From: Paenisporosarcina sp050269735
GTDB taxonomy: Bacteria > Bacillota > Bacilli > Bacillales_A > Planococcaceae
Length of the DNA stretch: 64,000 nt
Reading direction: 5' to 3'
Assembly: GCF_050269735.1 (NCBI RefSeq)
Contig: NZ_JBNNIX010000002.1
Coordinates: 434,001-498,000 of the forward strand
The notes under the pieces were generated by a model. It did no database searches and had not been told where the DNA came from. It saw only the letters and a program-made list of their open reading frames with translations. Numbering within the stretch: the first letter of the stretch is position 1; each line of letters starts with the position of its first letter. Below are positions 51,145 to 60,851 of the stretch, piece after piece. Both the position numbers and the translations under genes were made by a program.

Positions 51145-53489
51145 ACTTGCTCCTCCTCAGGAACGGTCTGCTCGACTAAGCGGGCATCAAACCATTGTCT
51201 TAATTCCATATATGGCGCGTATAAAAGCTTTTGTTCAAGCTGCATTTGTTGCTCGCGCATTTTATATACCGTCGACTCCGTAAGATCGCGTTTCTCTGCT
51301 GTCTCCTGCAAGTCAATTCGTCCATTGTTTATTTTAACAAAACCAAGGTCAAAAAACACCTCTGTCATGAAAAATAGTGTACTTTCGCTCCAACCTTTGT
51401 GTTTGGCAAGCTCTTTCGCATGCTGTTGCAAATCAAATGATGGCCGTTTTGCTAAAAATCCATAATACCATTTAAAGTGATCGCGACTAGGCATCCCCTC
51501 AAAATACGTTGATTCTGGCGCATAAAAATGAGCATAGATTCGTTTCGATAGTACATGTGTCAAAACTGTTTCCAACAGTTGTTCCTTTTGCGGAATATCA
51601 AGCAGAACAATATAGGATTTTGGATTTGGTAATGTTTGACCTTCGGATATCAATGTAATGTCAACGTTTAGTAACGATTGAAAATGCTGAACTGTCGATT
51701 GATGGAATGCTAGGTAAAGAGCATTGTCAGGTTGGATCATCTGATTCCAGCGGTTGACTTGTCGAATCCCCCGAATATCATACAGTTGCCACTCATCTGT
51801 TTTCGCATCTTCAATCATAAATTGGGGTTTCTTGCGACCATTCCACTCATTAATTTGCAAATCACCTATAAACGACACAGCGACACCAGGTGTCATTTCA
51901 TCAGCCAGATGTCCTTTACTGAATCCGACCGCATCGAGCGTCAATGGACCATCCGCAAGTTCCATTTTCACATGATTTTGATTGGCACCTATTTTTCTCA
52001 TAGAAGCGATATTGACGTTTTCAATGCAATACATCGGCTTCGGAAAGTCCATACCGAATGGCCCGAGTTGTTTCAACGACTCAATGGTCGTCAAATCTAT
52101 TTCTTCAAGATTGATGGAAATATCGATTTGCTGAATCGGTTGTAAGTCTTCTTCTGTTAATGCCTCATTGGCTTGTTGTAGTAACCTACTACGTAAATCT
52201 CCGACTTTCTCCAAAGGCAAAGTCATTCCCGCCGCCATAGGATGTCCACCAAAATGAGGCAAAATATCACGGTTTTTAGCAAGTTCATTGTATAAGTGGA
52301 ACCCTTCAATACTGCGCGCGGATCCTTTTGCAATCCCTTTTTCTGGATCCATTCCAAGAACGATGGTCGGTCGATAATACTTTTCAACTAAACGGGACGC
52401 CACAATTCCGACGACGCCAGGATTCCAGCCTTCTTTTGCCACAACAATCACCCGTGGGTCTTTGCCTAATTCGCCTGATTCAACCATGGCGATCGCTTCT
52501 TCCGTCATCAGGCTGACAATGCCTTGACGTTCTTTATTATGCGTATCTAAAACTTTAGCAAGCGAAGCCGCTTCAATTGCATCTTCCGTTAAAAACATCT
52601 CAACACCAGGGCCGGCATCAGCCAAGCGACCAAGGGCATTAATGCGTGGACCAAATAAGAAACCAATCGTCTCTTCGTTGATTTGATCTTGTTCGGTGCC
52701 TGCAATCTGGCACAGTGCCTTTATTGCCGGTCTTTTCGATATGCGCATCTGTTTGACGCCAGCCTGCACAAAATAACGGTTTTCATCATGCAAAGAGACA
52801 AGATCGGCTACGGTGCCAATCGCAACGAGTTCTAACAATTCTTTCGGTGCTTCCCCGAGTAATGCGTGCGCTACTTTGAACGCAACCCCAACACCAGCCA
52901 GTTCACCGAAAGGGTAGCTTCCTTGAGGGTGTCTTGGATGGATAATGGCATCTGCAGGTGGCAAAATTTCACCAGCTTCATGGTGATCGGTTACGATAAC
53001 ATCCATCCCGAGATCCTTAGCCATTTGTATTTCATCAATCCCTGATATTCCGTTATCCACTGTAATGATCAGACTTACACCATCTTCGAATGCTTCTTTA
53101 AATAGTCGTTCACTTGGACCATAGCCGTCCACGAATCGATTCGGAATGGCAAATGTGACATGGGCATTCAGTTGTTGAAGAGCAGACATCATTACTGTAG
53201 TACTCGTCACACCATCCGCATCGTAATCACCGTACACTAAAATCATTTCCTCATCGGCAATTGCTTTTTTGATGCGAGCCACCGCTTTATCCATGTCATG
53301 CATTAAAAATGGATCGTGCATCGATGATTCGTCCATATTTAAGAACGCTTTTGTTTTATTTATATCAGAAAATCCGCGAGACGCTAGAAGTTTCGCAGAT
53401 ACGGTTGGTATATTTAATGCTTCTTTTAAATGTTGAACGATTTGTTCATCCGGTCTTTCCAGACGCCATCTTTTTTTAGATTCAATCAT
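51135..53489 (-). CDS. recJ: Single-stranded-DNA 5'-3' exonuclease RecJ
   Basis: RecJ degrades 5'-ended single strands in recombination and mismatch repair. The 784 residues show DHH family motifs VYGDYDADGVTS, TVDNGIS, VTDHHEAGE, and the DHHA1 GGHPMAAGMTL motif. A long C-terminal region beyond about residue 560 is typical of Firmicute RecJ. AGGAAGTGAC precedes the ATG. It is followed by the overlapping apt. Confidence 0.96.
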   Translation of the reverse strand: MIESKKRWRLERPDEQIVQHLKEALNIPTVSAKLLASRGFSDINKTKAFLNMDESSMHDPFLMHDMDKAVARIKKAIADEEMILVYGDYDADGVTSTTVMMSALQQLNAHVTFAIPNRFVDGYGPSERLFKEAFEDGVSLIITVDNGISGIDEIQMAKDLGMDVIVTDHHEAGEILPPADAIIHPRHPQGSYPFGELAGVGVAFKVAHALLGEAPKELLELVAIGTVADLVSLHDENRYFVQAGVKQMRISKRPAIKALCQIAGTEQDQINEETIGFLFGPRINALGRLADAGPGVEMFLTEDAIEAASLAKVLDTHNKERQGIVSLMTEEAIAMVESGELGKDPRVIVVAKEGWNPGVVGIVASRLVEKYYRPTIVLGMDPEKGIAKGSARSIEGFHLYNELAKNRDILPHFGGHPMAAGMTLPLEKVGDLRSRLLQQANEALTEEDLQPIQQIDISINLEEIDLTTIESLKQLGPFGMDFPKPMYCIENVNIASMRKIGANQNHVKMELADGPLTLDAVGFSKGHLADEMTPGVAVSFIGDLQINEWNGRKKPQFMIEDAKTDEWQLYDIRGIRQVNRWNQMIQPDNALYLAFHQSTVQHFQSLLNVDITLISEGQTLPNPKSYIVLLDIPQKEQLLETVLTHVLSKRIYAHFYAPESTYFEGMPSRDHFKWYYGFLAKRPSFDLQQHAKELAKHKGWSESTLFFMTEVFFDLGFVKINNGRIDLQETAEKRDLTESTVYKMREQQMQLEQKLLYAPYMELRQWFDARLVEQTVPEEEQVWI

Positions 53490-53584
53490 TTTTTAGTCAC
53501 TTCCTCATACATACCATTATAACGTATCTAGGCTTCTATGTAATTCATAGAGTCTAATATCATTTTGGAGTTCGCTACAAGCCT

Positions 53585-53700
53585 ACTAAATTTGCATTTC
53601 CAACTAAAAGGGCGATTCGTCCAACTAAACCTCTCTTTTGTCCAACTAAATGTCCATATTGTCCAACTAAATCTGCGAATTGTACAACTGAGCCACCATT
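53585..53700 (+). repeat. intergenic array D of five 19-22-bp CAACT units
   Basis: Five units of the form ATTGTCCAACTAAATCTGCGA lie in tandem in the 259-bp gap between recJ and the lapA-like gene. Here the core is TCCAACTAAA rather than GCAACTTT, but unit length, the central CAACT and the A/T tracts at half-unit spacing match arrays A-C. Confidence 0.78.
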
Positions 53701-53712
53701 CATATTTTGCCC

Positions 53713-53742
53713 ACAAAAAAAGCACTCGCTAGGAGCGCTTCG
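53713..53742 (-). terminator. lapA-like gene terminator
   Basis: On the minus strand AAGCGCTC pairs with GAGTGCTT around CTAGC, followed by seven T. Confidence 0.85.
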
Positions 53743-53748
53743 TTTATC

Positions 53749-54174
53749 TTAACTTGTTGAACGGACATTAGCATTTGTATCATTTTTAATATCTTTCTTG
53801 CTTAATGGTGTATCGACAACTGTTTCACCATTCTGCTTAGCTTGAGTAGCCAAATGTGCGTCCTGGTAACGAATAGGTTCATTTTTGTTCAAAGCCGAGA
53901 TTTCGTTTTGTTGTGCTGCAATCAGCGACTCTTTTGCTGTGTTATCTTTTTCAAGTTGTCTGACTCTACGTTGCAAAACGAACGAACGGAAAATGGCAAC
54001 GGATCCACTTACTAAAGCTCCGAGTAAGGCTGATCCTAAAATAACTAAAATAAGAGGCAATGATGCAGTGCCGAATACGTAATTGACAGGAACTTCATCC
54101 ACATTTACTACGGCAAAAATGGCAACAATCACTGCGAAAATAAGTGCGAATAATAAAGACCATTGTAATTTCAT
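53749..54174 (-). CDS. LapA/YrvD family two-helix membrane protein
   Basis: The 141 residues show two membrane helices (about 5-24 and 40-62) with a short extracytoplasmic loop, then a coiled-coil segment (about 64-95) and a polar tail. It fits the LapA (DUF1049) family; B. subtilis YrvD lies at the same place next to recJ. Function in Bacilli is unknown. It has its own terminator, and the secDF terminator lies upstream, so it is probably monocistronic. Confidence 0.8.
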   Translation of the reverse strand: MKLQWSLLFALIFAVIVAIFAVVNVDEVPVNYVFGTASLPLILVILGSALLGALVSGSVAIFRSFVLQRRVRQLEKDNTAKESLIAAQQNEISALNKNEPIRYQDAHLATQAKQNGETVVDTPLSKKDIKNDTNANVRSTS

Positions 54175-54220
54175 CAGTTTCCCCCCTTAATTGTTGAAAC
54201 GTGGTTGTTTCATAATACTC

Positions 54221-54263
54221 AAAAAAAGGAACAGAGTATAGTTTATCTATACCCTGTTCCTCA
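54221..54263 (-). terminator. secDF intrinsic terminator
   Basis: On the minus strand AGGAACAGGGTATAG pairs with CTATACTCTGTTCCT, followed by seven T. Confidence 0.9.
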
Positions 54264-54277
54264 TTATTTATAAACTA

Positions 54278-56554
54278 TTATACGACAGGCTCGTCAGAAC
54301 CCCATTTTTTCTTGTTCTCATCTTCTTCAACATCAATTGCTCCACGTTTTTTCAATTCACGTTTTTTGAACACGAACCAAAGCTGTGCCGCGATGAAGAT
54401 TGAAGAATACGTACCGGAAATTAATCCGATAAGTAAAGCGAGCGAGAAATTTCGAATGGATTCTGCACCGAATAACAATAATGCGACTACAACCATGACA
54501 ACGGTTAAAACCGTATTAACGGATCGTCCAAGTGTTTGGCGAAGTGACTTATTAACAATCGTTGCAAGTTCTTCCTCTGTCTCGATTTTCTTCGAACGTT
54601 TCATGTTTTCACGAATCCGGTCGAATGTAACGATGGTATCGTTAATCGAGTAACCCACAATAGTCAAGATTGCTGCGATAAAGGTAATATCTACTTCTAA
54701 ACGGAAAATACTGAATACCGCCACCATGAAGAAGGCATCATATAAAAGAGTTAATATCGCAGATATCCCCATTTTCCATTCAAAGCGGAATGCCGTGTAG
54801 ATGATGATTCCTATTGAAGCAAATATTAATGCATATACTGCATTTTTCGCTAGTTCTTTTCCGACAGTCGGAGAAACCGTGCTGATGTTAGGTTCAGCAC
54901 CATATTCATCCCTGATCGACGCTTTCAATTTATTAATTTCTTGCTGTGAAAATTCTTCTTTAAATCGAATAACGCCAATTTCTTTTTTATCACCTGAAAT
55001 GACAACATCTTCAGAAGGATGATCAATCGACTCCAAATAAGTGATTAATTCCTCTTTTGTCAATGCATCTTCAGACAGGATTTCAACTCGTGTACCACTT
55101 GAGAAATCAATTCCTAAATTCAAGCGGAAAATCCCAAGTAAAATCAACCCAAGCGCAAGGAAAGCTATGGACGCTGTAAAGAATTTTTTACGTGATTTAA
55201 CAAAATCAAATCGATCAAATTTTGTTGGCAAATCCAATGCACTATAATTTTCATCCGCATGATGTATCGTTGATTTATTAACCCCAAATAACCAAGGCTT
55301 GCCATTGAAGAATCCACTATTTACAAGTAAGCCTAAAAGTATGCGTGATCCCCATACAGCGGTTAGGAAACTAACTAAAATACTGATGATTAATGTAATC
55401 GCAAAGCCTTTAACTGAACTTGTCCCAAAATAGAACAATACGGCAGATGCCAATAATGAAGTGATATGGGAGTCAAAAATAGCAGAAAACGAATCTTTTG
55501 CACCGTTTCTAAATGCTGCATTAATAGACCTACCAATACGTATTTCTTCTTTTATTCGTTCAGCTGTGATGATGTTTGCATCTACTGCAATACCAATACC
55601 CAGTATAATTGCTGCGATACCTGGCAATGTCAAAACACCATTAATTAGTTCAAAGACTAGTAAGTTTAGATAAACGAAGACTCCTAATGTAACAACTGCA
55701 ACCAAACCTGGCAAACGATAATAAAGTAGCATAAATAAAGCAACTAGTATCGTCCCTACTACTCCAGCAAAAATCGTAGATGTCAAGGCTTTTTCACCGA
55801 ACTGAGCACCGACTGAAGTAGAATACTCTTCTTCCAATTTAACCGGTAATGCCCCTGCATTTAAAACGCCGGCTAAACTTTTTGTCTCTTCAACTGTGAA
55901 TGAACCACTAATTTGAACATTATTAGAGTTAATTCTTGCATCTACCTTAGGACTTGAAACAAATTTAGGTTTCTCTTTTGACATTTCAGCAGCGAAAGAA
56001 TCCACGCCTTCTTCAAAATCCAACCAGATAACCAATAAATTTGAACCATATGGTTTTTGAGAAATTTCTTGAGTCACATCTGCAAATTTAGATGGATCTT
56101 TCAGTTCAAGCGTGACCATCGGACGACTCTTATCATCAAATGTCGCTTTTGCCCCACCTTCTTTTAAATCAGATCCATCCAACATTAATTTGTCTTCAAC
56201 GTCGCGGAAAGATAAATTTGCCTGTGTTGACAACAATTCACGAGCGGATTCTTGATCTTCCACTCCCGCAAGTTGCACACGAATACGATTATCGCCTTCA
56301 ACCTGGATGACTGGCTCACTGACGCCAAGTACATTAATACGGTTTAAAAGAGCTTCTGCTGTATCAGCAAGCACATCTTCTGTAATTTTCTGTCCATCCT
56401 TCAATGGTTGAACTTCATAGAGAACTTCAAAACCACCTTGTAAATCTAAACCTAGTTTAATATCTTTGACAACCGATTGAGCGGTTGTGCTGATGGAAGC
56501 CGCAAATACTACGATAAGTAATAAAAATGCGATAATTCGGCCTCTGGTTTTCAT
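54278..56554 (-). CDS. secDF: Fused protein-export membrane protein SecDF
   Basis: SecDF uses the proton gradient to pull secreted proteins through SecYEG. The 758 residues join SecD (KLGLDLQGGFEVLYEV, large P1 loop, GIGIAVDANIITAERIKEE) to SecF (FNLGIDFSSGTRVEI-like segment, YSINDTIVTFDRIREN), with about twelve membrane helices. The SecD-SecF fusion is normal for Bacillales. It is transcribed alone between comN and the lapA-like gene. Confidence 0.96.
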   Translation of the reverse strand: MKTRGRIIAFLLLIVVFAASISTTAQSVVKDIKLGLDLQGGFEVLYEVQPLKDGQKITEDVLADTAEALLNRINVLGVSEPVIQVEGDNRIRVQLAGVEDQESARELLSTQANLSFRDVEDKLMLDGSDLKEGGAKATFDDKSRPMVTLELKDPSKFADVTQEISQKPYGSNLLVIWLDFEEGVDSFAAEMSKEKPKFVSSPKVDARINSNNVQISGSFTVEETKSLAGVLNAGALPVKLEEEYSTSVGAQFGEKALTSTIFAGVVGTILVALFMLLYYRLPGLVAVVTLGVFVYLNLLVFELINGVLTLPGIAAIILGIGIAVDANIITAERIKEEIRIGRSINAAFRNGAKDSFSAIFDSHITSLLASAVLFYFGTSSVKGFAITLIISILVSFLTAVWGSRILLGLLVNSGFFNGKPWLFGVNKSTIHHADENYSALDLPTKFDRFDFVKSRKKFFTASIAFLALGLILLGIFRLNLGIDFSSGTRVEILSEDALTKEELITYLESIDHPSEDVVISGDKKEIGVIRFKEEFSQQEINKLKASIRDEYGAEPNISTVSPTVGKELAKNAVYALIFASIGIIIYTAFRFEWKMGISAILTLLYDAFFMVAVFSIFRLEVDITFIAAILTIVGYSINDTIVTFDRIRENMKRSKKIETEEELATIVNKSLRQTLGRSVNTVLTVVMVVVALLLFGAESIRNFSLALLIGLISGTYSSIFIAAQLWFVFKKRELKKRGAIDVEEDENKKKWGSDEPVV

Positions 56555-56662
56555 ATGTAAACTTCCTCCTCAACTAGTCAAATGGCAATCTAAAATTACC
56601 ATTCTCGAAAAAAAGCGCAACATGGTTATTATGAAACACGTCACGCTACGTGTCAAATGTCC

Positions 56663-57013
56663 TTAAGATTCTGACGATTTAACAAAAACAAACTTTGGCA
56701 TTGATGCTTTAACATTCGTATTCATTAGGTCTCGAAGTTCGCCCTGATTGAGTTCCGAGAACCAATTTGAGGTTCTGAAGTCTTCAATTTGAGTGTGTGT
56801 CATGTACTGTGCTGGTGAAGTTTCCAAAATATCATTTACCATTTCAGAGACTCGCATTTCCTGAATGTCACGTTTTCGCCATTTTTTGTTAATACAATAA
56901 TTCCAGATGTCCCCCTCCGTGACAGAGTTGTAATTGTACACCTTAAATTCGGCTACTTTACTTTCCAATGCTGGTCGCACAAGTTCAAATAATTCTTCAT
57001 ACTTAACACTCAT
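56663..57013 (-). CDS. comN: ComN, post-transcriptional regulator of comE (YrzD)
   Basis: ComN-type proteins control comE mRNA and its polar localisation in B. subtilis. The 116-residue product has the family helical region YEELFELVRPALESKVAEF and TEGDIWNYCINKKWRKR. The B. subtilis protein is about 98 residues, so the C-terminal tail is slightly longer here. The ATG at 57013 follows GAGGGAAG; a 35-residue longer in-frame start at 57118 overlaps the divergent spoVB and is rejected. Presence with comEA-C in one window supports an intact uptake system. Confidence 0.85.
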   Translation of the reverse strand: MSVKYEELFELVRPALESKVAEFKVYNYNSVTEGDIWNYCINKKWRKRDIQEMRVSEMVNDILETSPAQYMTHTQIEDFRTSNWFSELNQGELRDLMNTNVKASMPKFVFVKSSES

Positions 57014-57058
57014 CGAAACACTTCCCTCTTCTTCGGTTTTAAGCATCGTTATTTTCGC

Positions 57059-57079
57059 ATACGAATATTGTATACGAAT
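57059..57079. repeat. direct repeat in the comN/spoVB divergent promoter region
   Basis: Two exact copies of ATACGAAT start 13 bases apart, between the divergent comN and spoVB starts. They may be part of a sporulation promoter or a regulator site. Confidence 0.35.
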
Positions 57080-57108
57080 TTCTTTGACTTGAGAAGGAAG
57101 TGGCAGAA

Positions 57109-58614
57109 TTGTCGACATTTTTACGTGGAACGATGGTATTAATGGGCGCTGTTTTTTTATCCAAATTGTTTGGCTTTGTTTTTCGCATTCAATTTGTGCG
57201 AATCGCTGGTGAAGAAGCGGTTGGTATTTACTCAGCAGCCTACCCCGCTTTTATTTTCTTCTTATCCTTGATCCAGCTTGGATTGCCAATTGCCGTCGCC
57301 AAAATAACAGCAGAACTGTATGCAGGGAAAAAACATGCAGAAATACAAGCCCTCATGCGCAAAGTGTGGAAACTGACTTGGCTGTCCATTATCTTTTTTG
57401 GACCACCGTTATATTTCACAATTCCATTTGTCGCAACAAATTTACTTGAAAATGAAGCGATTGCCCAGACGCTCATTATCGGTTTGATTACGATTCCAAT
57501 CTCCGCTTATGCAGGAATATTAAAAGGCTACTTTCAAGGTCTTGCCAAAGTGGAGGAAACTGCCTGGTCGTCATTGATTGAGCAATTTTTCCGTATAGGA
57601 CTGGTCACGTGGCTATTGCCATACGTGGTCAATCAATCTAGTCCGGCTGCAACTGCAGCGGCAGCCATGACCATGGCGCTGATTGCTGAAATCGTCGCGT
57701 TCCTTTATTTATGGTGGAAGTACAAGCGAGTGAAAACAATAAAAGAAAAAGAAGTCGATTATCCTATTTCACCTATCTTGCAAGTGGCATTGCCTTCTGC
57801 AGGCAGTCGATTGTTCGGCTCGTTTACATGGTTCCTGGAACCGATTGTCTTTATTAAGGCACTTTCTGTGGCAGGAATCGGGGCAGTTGCAGCGACCAAT
57901 TTATACGGTCTAATCTCTGCCGTTTTTATTCCTCTATTGTTATTCCCGGCGTTTATACCCTACGCCCTGTCCATCGTATTAGTCCCAGCTGTCAGTGACG
58001 CGAGAGCCCGCTCCAACAAAGGAATGCTTCAGGAACGCGTATCACTTGCCATGCGCGTGTCGGCCATAACGGGTTGTTTTGCCGCTACTATTTTTTACTT
58101 GCACGGTGAACACATTGTCCGCGTGCTTTTCCATGTAACAGAAGGAAAAGGGTATATGGCTTTGCTTGCACCAGTATTCTTTTTCTATTACATCCAAAGT
58201 CCTCTCCATGCGATTCTTCAAGCCATGCATGAGGCAAAAGCCGCGATGATGAATTCAATCTACGGCGGGCTCGGTAAATTATTCGTGATGTTTGTGTTAG
58301 CTTCCCAACCTGGAGTGGAAGAAAAAGGTGCGATTTTAGCGATCGGGTTCGGTGTATGTTTAACATCTTTTTTACATATGGCTACACTCAGACAAAAAAA
58401 AGAAGCCGGAATTGGCTTCACATTTTTCGCACTTCCCTATTTACTGTTTATTGTCGTCACAATTCTTCGTCCAGTCATTTGGCCTTTAGGTGAAATGCCG
58501 TGGGTGGCAGATAGTATGGTTACTGCAACATTGTTATTCCTCGGCCTGCTGGTATTTGGACAGCTACGTTTCTCAGATGTCCGACTCCTTCGCAAGTTGA
58601 TCAAGAAGACTTAA
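57109..58614 (+). CDS. spoVB: SpoVB, MOP-family lipid flippase-like stage V sporulation protein
   Basis: This polytopic membrane protein of about 501 residues belongs to the polysaccharide/lipid II flippase superfamily. SpoVB is needed for spore cortex synthesis in B. subtilis. The conserved N-terminus TFLRGTMVLMGAVFLSKLFGFVFR and the GIYSAAYPAF loop are present. I chose the TTG at 57109, eight bases after AAGGAAG; the in-frame GTG at 57100 is inside that ribosome binding site. Adjacency to yrbG, yajC and comN matches B. subtilis. Confidence 0.88.
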   Translation: MSTFLRGTMVLMGAVFLSKLFGFVFRIQFVRIAGEEAVGIYSAAYPAFIFFLSLIQLGLPIAVAKITAELYAGKKHAEIQALMRKVWKLTWLSIIFFGPPLYFTIPFVATNLLENEAIAQTLIIGLITIPISAYAGILKGYFQGLAKVEETAWSSLIEQFFRIGLVTWLLPYVVNQSSPAATAAAAMTMALIAEIVAFLYLWWKYKRVKTIKEKEVDYPISPILQVALPSAGSRLFGSFTWFLEPIVFIKALSVAGIGAVAATNLYGLISAVFIPLLLFPAFIPYALSIVLVPAVSDARARSNKGMLQERVSLAMRVSAITGCFAATIFYLHGEHIVRVLFHVTEGKGYMALLAPVFFFYYIQSPLHAILQAMHEAKAAMMNSIYGGLGKLFVMFVLASQPGVEEKGAILAIGFGVCLTSFLHMATLRQKKEAGIGFTFFALPYLLFIVVTILRPVIWPLGEMPWVADSMVTATLLFLGLLVFGQLRFSDVRLLRKLIKKT

Positions 58615-59254
58615 AACGTTCTCTCATTTGAACATATAATTTCTCCCGTTCATAGCTGCAGTAGAATACGGTTTTGGGATCGTAAATATGGATTTTCTTC
58701 AGTTCATCGAGCAGCCACTCTTTATCTTGTTGGATTAAGTCCAGATGGGATTCCTGTACATCCCCATCTACAATAAGCGGCAATACTGGATGATCTCCAT
58801 CGTTTTTGAACACGGATAAGTTTCCCGATGGCTCTAGAAATGCATAAGACACATCCTGGATGGAGCCTATTTGCTGCTCTCGAAGCTGTTGAAACAAGTC
58901 ATCTAAATTGTAACGTTGTTTGCGCATCTCGGATTCAATGATTTCTCCGTTACGGATAATGACGGATGGATCACCATCGATTAAATCACGGATTTTCTTA
59001 CTTTTCAAGGACCAAAAGGATGTCCCGAGCTGAATCAAAAGTAAAAGAATCATGGGAAGAATGGATTCAAACAACTGACGTTGTGGATTATCAATCGCAA
59101 ATGAGGCAACTTCTGCAATCATGACGAAAATGACTAGGTCCATCAAGCTCAGTTCGCCGACTTCCCGCTTGCCCATGATTCTGAAAATAAACAGAATTAA
59201 TAGGTAGAGAAAGATGGTTCTCCATGCTACAACTAATAGTTCACTCATACGCAT
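58601..59254 (-). CDS. yrbG: YrbG family DUF421 membrane protein
   Basis: The 217 residues show three N-terminal membrane helices (within about 1-75), then two DUF421 alpha/beta domains (with IRDLIDGDPSVIIRNGEI and RYNLDDLFQQLREQQIG). In sporulating Bacilli related YetF/YdfR proteins contribute to germination or the spore membrane; the role of this copy is not known. It overlaps the spoVB 3' end by 14 bases in convergent orientation. Confidence 0.88.
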   Translation of the reverse strand: MRMSELLVVAWRTIFLYLLILFIFRIMGKREVGELSLMDLVIFVMIAEVASFAIDNPQRQLFESILPMILLLLIQLGTSFWSLKSKKIRDLIDGDPSVIIRNGEIIESEMRKQRYNLDDLFQQLREQQIGSIQDVSYAFLEPSGNLSVFKNDGDHPVLPLIVDGDVQESHLDLIQQDKEWLLDELKKIHIYDPKTVFYCSYEREKLYVQMRERFKSS

Positions 59255-59298
59255 CCCCTTTTTCTATTAAGTATGAGAGAAAAAACAACGCAATATAC

Positions 59299-59336
59299 AA
59301 AAAAACCTGTTTTCCTTTTACGGAAAACAGGTTTTG
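59299..59336. terminator. yajC operon terminator
   Basis: AAAACCTGTTTTCC pairs perfectly with GGAAAACAGGTTTT around a 6-base loop, with T-runs in both directions. Confidence 0.9.
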
Positions 59337-59342
59337 ATTTTC

Positions 59343-59615
59343 TTATAGTGCTGGAGAAGCGTCCAATACGCGAGCAACTGCTGCACGCTCGAATTGAAGG
59401 CGAGTGCCGTCTGCAACTGTCACAAATACAGTTGCGTCATCCACTGCGTCTACCAACGCGTGAAGGCCACCTACTGTTACAATACGATCCCCACGTTTTA
59501 AACTAGATTGCATAGAAGCTGTAGTTTTTTGACGTTTTTGTGCTGGACGGATGATGAAAAACCACATCACCACGAACATCAAAATAATAGGCAATAAGCC
59601 GATTAATGTATCCAT
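59343..59615 (-). CDS. yajC: Preprotein translocase accessory subunit YajC
   Basis: This 90-residue single-pass membrane protein (helix about 4-23, FVVMWFFIIRPAQKRQK) of the SecDF-associated YajC family contains GDRIVTVGGLHALV. AAAGGGGGAA precedes the ATG. It is the last gene of the ruvA-ruvB-queA-tgt-yajC unit and is followed by a terminator. Confidence 0.94.
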   Translation of the reverse strand: MDTLIGLLPIILMFVVMWFFIIRPAQKRQKTTASMQSSLKRGDRIVTVGGLHALVDAVDDATVFVTVADGTRLQFERAAVARVLDASPAL

Positions 59616-59711
59616 TCTTTAATTTCCCCCTTTCTCTATATAAGCGCATGTCCAAAAAGAAGCATCTAAATACATACTTTTCAAACAACCTTTACATCAA
59701 GTATACAAGAA

Positions 59712-60851
59712 TCAGAAATTTTTTGCATTCGGTTTATTGTATCCGTACTGTTCGAAGAATTCTTCGCGGAAATCTCCAAGACGATCTTCAAGGATGGCTT
59801 GACGAACTTGTTTCATCAAATTCATCAAGAAATGCAAATTGTGGTACGAAGTTAAACGAATACCAAATGTTTCTTCCGCTTTGATTAAATGGCGAATATA
59901 TGCACGTGAGTAGTTTTTACATACGTAGCAATCACAGTTTTCATCGATTGGTCCGAAGTCACGGGCATATTTAGCACTTTTGACGACCAAACGACCGTTA
60001 CTCGTCATCAATGTACCATTTCGTGCAATACGTGTTGGCAATACACAATCAAACATATCGACGCCGCGGATCGCTCCGTCGATTAGAGAATCTGGAGATC
60101 CGACACCCATTAAGTAACGCGGTTTATTGGAAGGCATGAATGGTGTTGTGAATTCAAGCACACGATTCATAATGTCTTTCGGCTCCCCTACAGACAATCC
60201 ACCGATTGCGTAACCCGGGAAATCCATTGAAACAAGGTCTGCAGCACTTTGACGGCGAAGATCTTCATATTCCCCACCTTGGATAATCCCGAATAATCCT
60301 TGGTCTTCAGGACGCGCGTGTGCGTTCAGGCAACGTTCAGCCCATCGTGACGTACGTTCCACACTTGATTTCATGTATTCACGTGTCGCAGGGAAAGGCG
60401 GGCACTCATCAAATGCCATCATAATATCCGAGCCCAATGCATTTTGAATTTCCATCGCTTTTTCAGGACTCAAGAATAGCTTATCGCCGTTCATATGGTT
60501 ACGGAAATGAACGCCTTCTTCTTCAATTTTACGGAATTCGCTTAAACTGAACACTTGGAAGCCACCAGAATCCGTTAATATTGCACGATCCCAGTTCATG
60601 AATTTATGCAAACCGCCTGCTTCTTTGATGATTTCGTGGCCTGGACGCAGCCATAAATGGTACGTGTTGCTCAAAATGATGCCGGCTTCCATCGTTTTTA
60701 ATTCTTCAGGTGCCATTGTTTTGACTGTCGCTTGTGTACCGACTGGCATAAATGTTGGTGTCTCAAATGAACCATGCGGTGTATGCACAATGCCTAAACG
60801 TGCTCCTGTTTGTTTACAAGTTTTTATTAGTTCGTATCGTATCGCTGTCAT
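59712..60851 (-). CDS. tgt: Queuine/preQ1 tRNA-ribosyltransferase
   Basis: Tgt swaps guanine 34 of GUN-anticodon tRNAs for preQ1. The 379 residues show DSGGFQVFSL with the substrate aspartate, GGLSVGEPKD, the nucleophile region GVDMFDCVLPTR, and the zinc site CDCYVCKNYSRAYIRHL. The ATG overlaps the queA stop by four bases, so the two queuosine enzymes are coupled. Confidence 0.97.
   Translation of the reverse strand: MTAIRYELIKTCKQTGARLGIVHTPHGSFETPTFMPVGTQATVKTMAPEELKTMEAGIILSNTYHLWLRPGHEIIKEAGGLHKFMNWDRAILTDSGGFQVFSLSEFRKIEEEGVHFRNHMNGDKLFLSPEKAMEIQNALGSDIMMAFDECPPFPATREYMKSSVERTSRWAERCLNAHARPEDQGLFGIIQGGEYEDLRRQSAADLVSMDFPGYAIGGLSVGEPKDIMNRVLEFTTPFMPSNKPRYLMGVGSPDSLIDGAIRGVDMFDCVLPTRIARNGTLMTSNGRLVVKSAKYARDFGPIDENCDCYVCKNYSRAYIRHLIKAEETFGIRLTSYHNLHFLMNLMKQVRQAILEDRLGDFREEFFEQYGYNKPNAKNF

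Noticed and set aside
51732..52145. 137-codon plus-strand frame opposite recJ
   Set aside because: It is antisense to a full-length conserved recJ, with no ribosome binding site.
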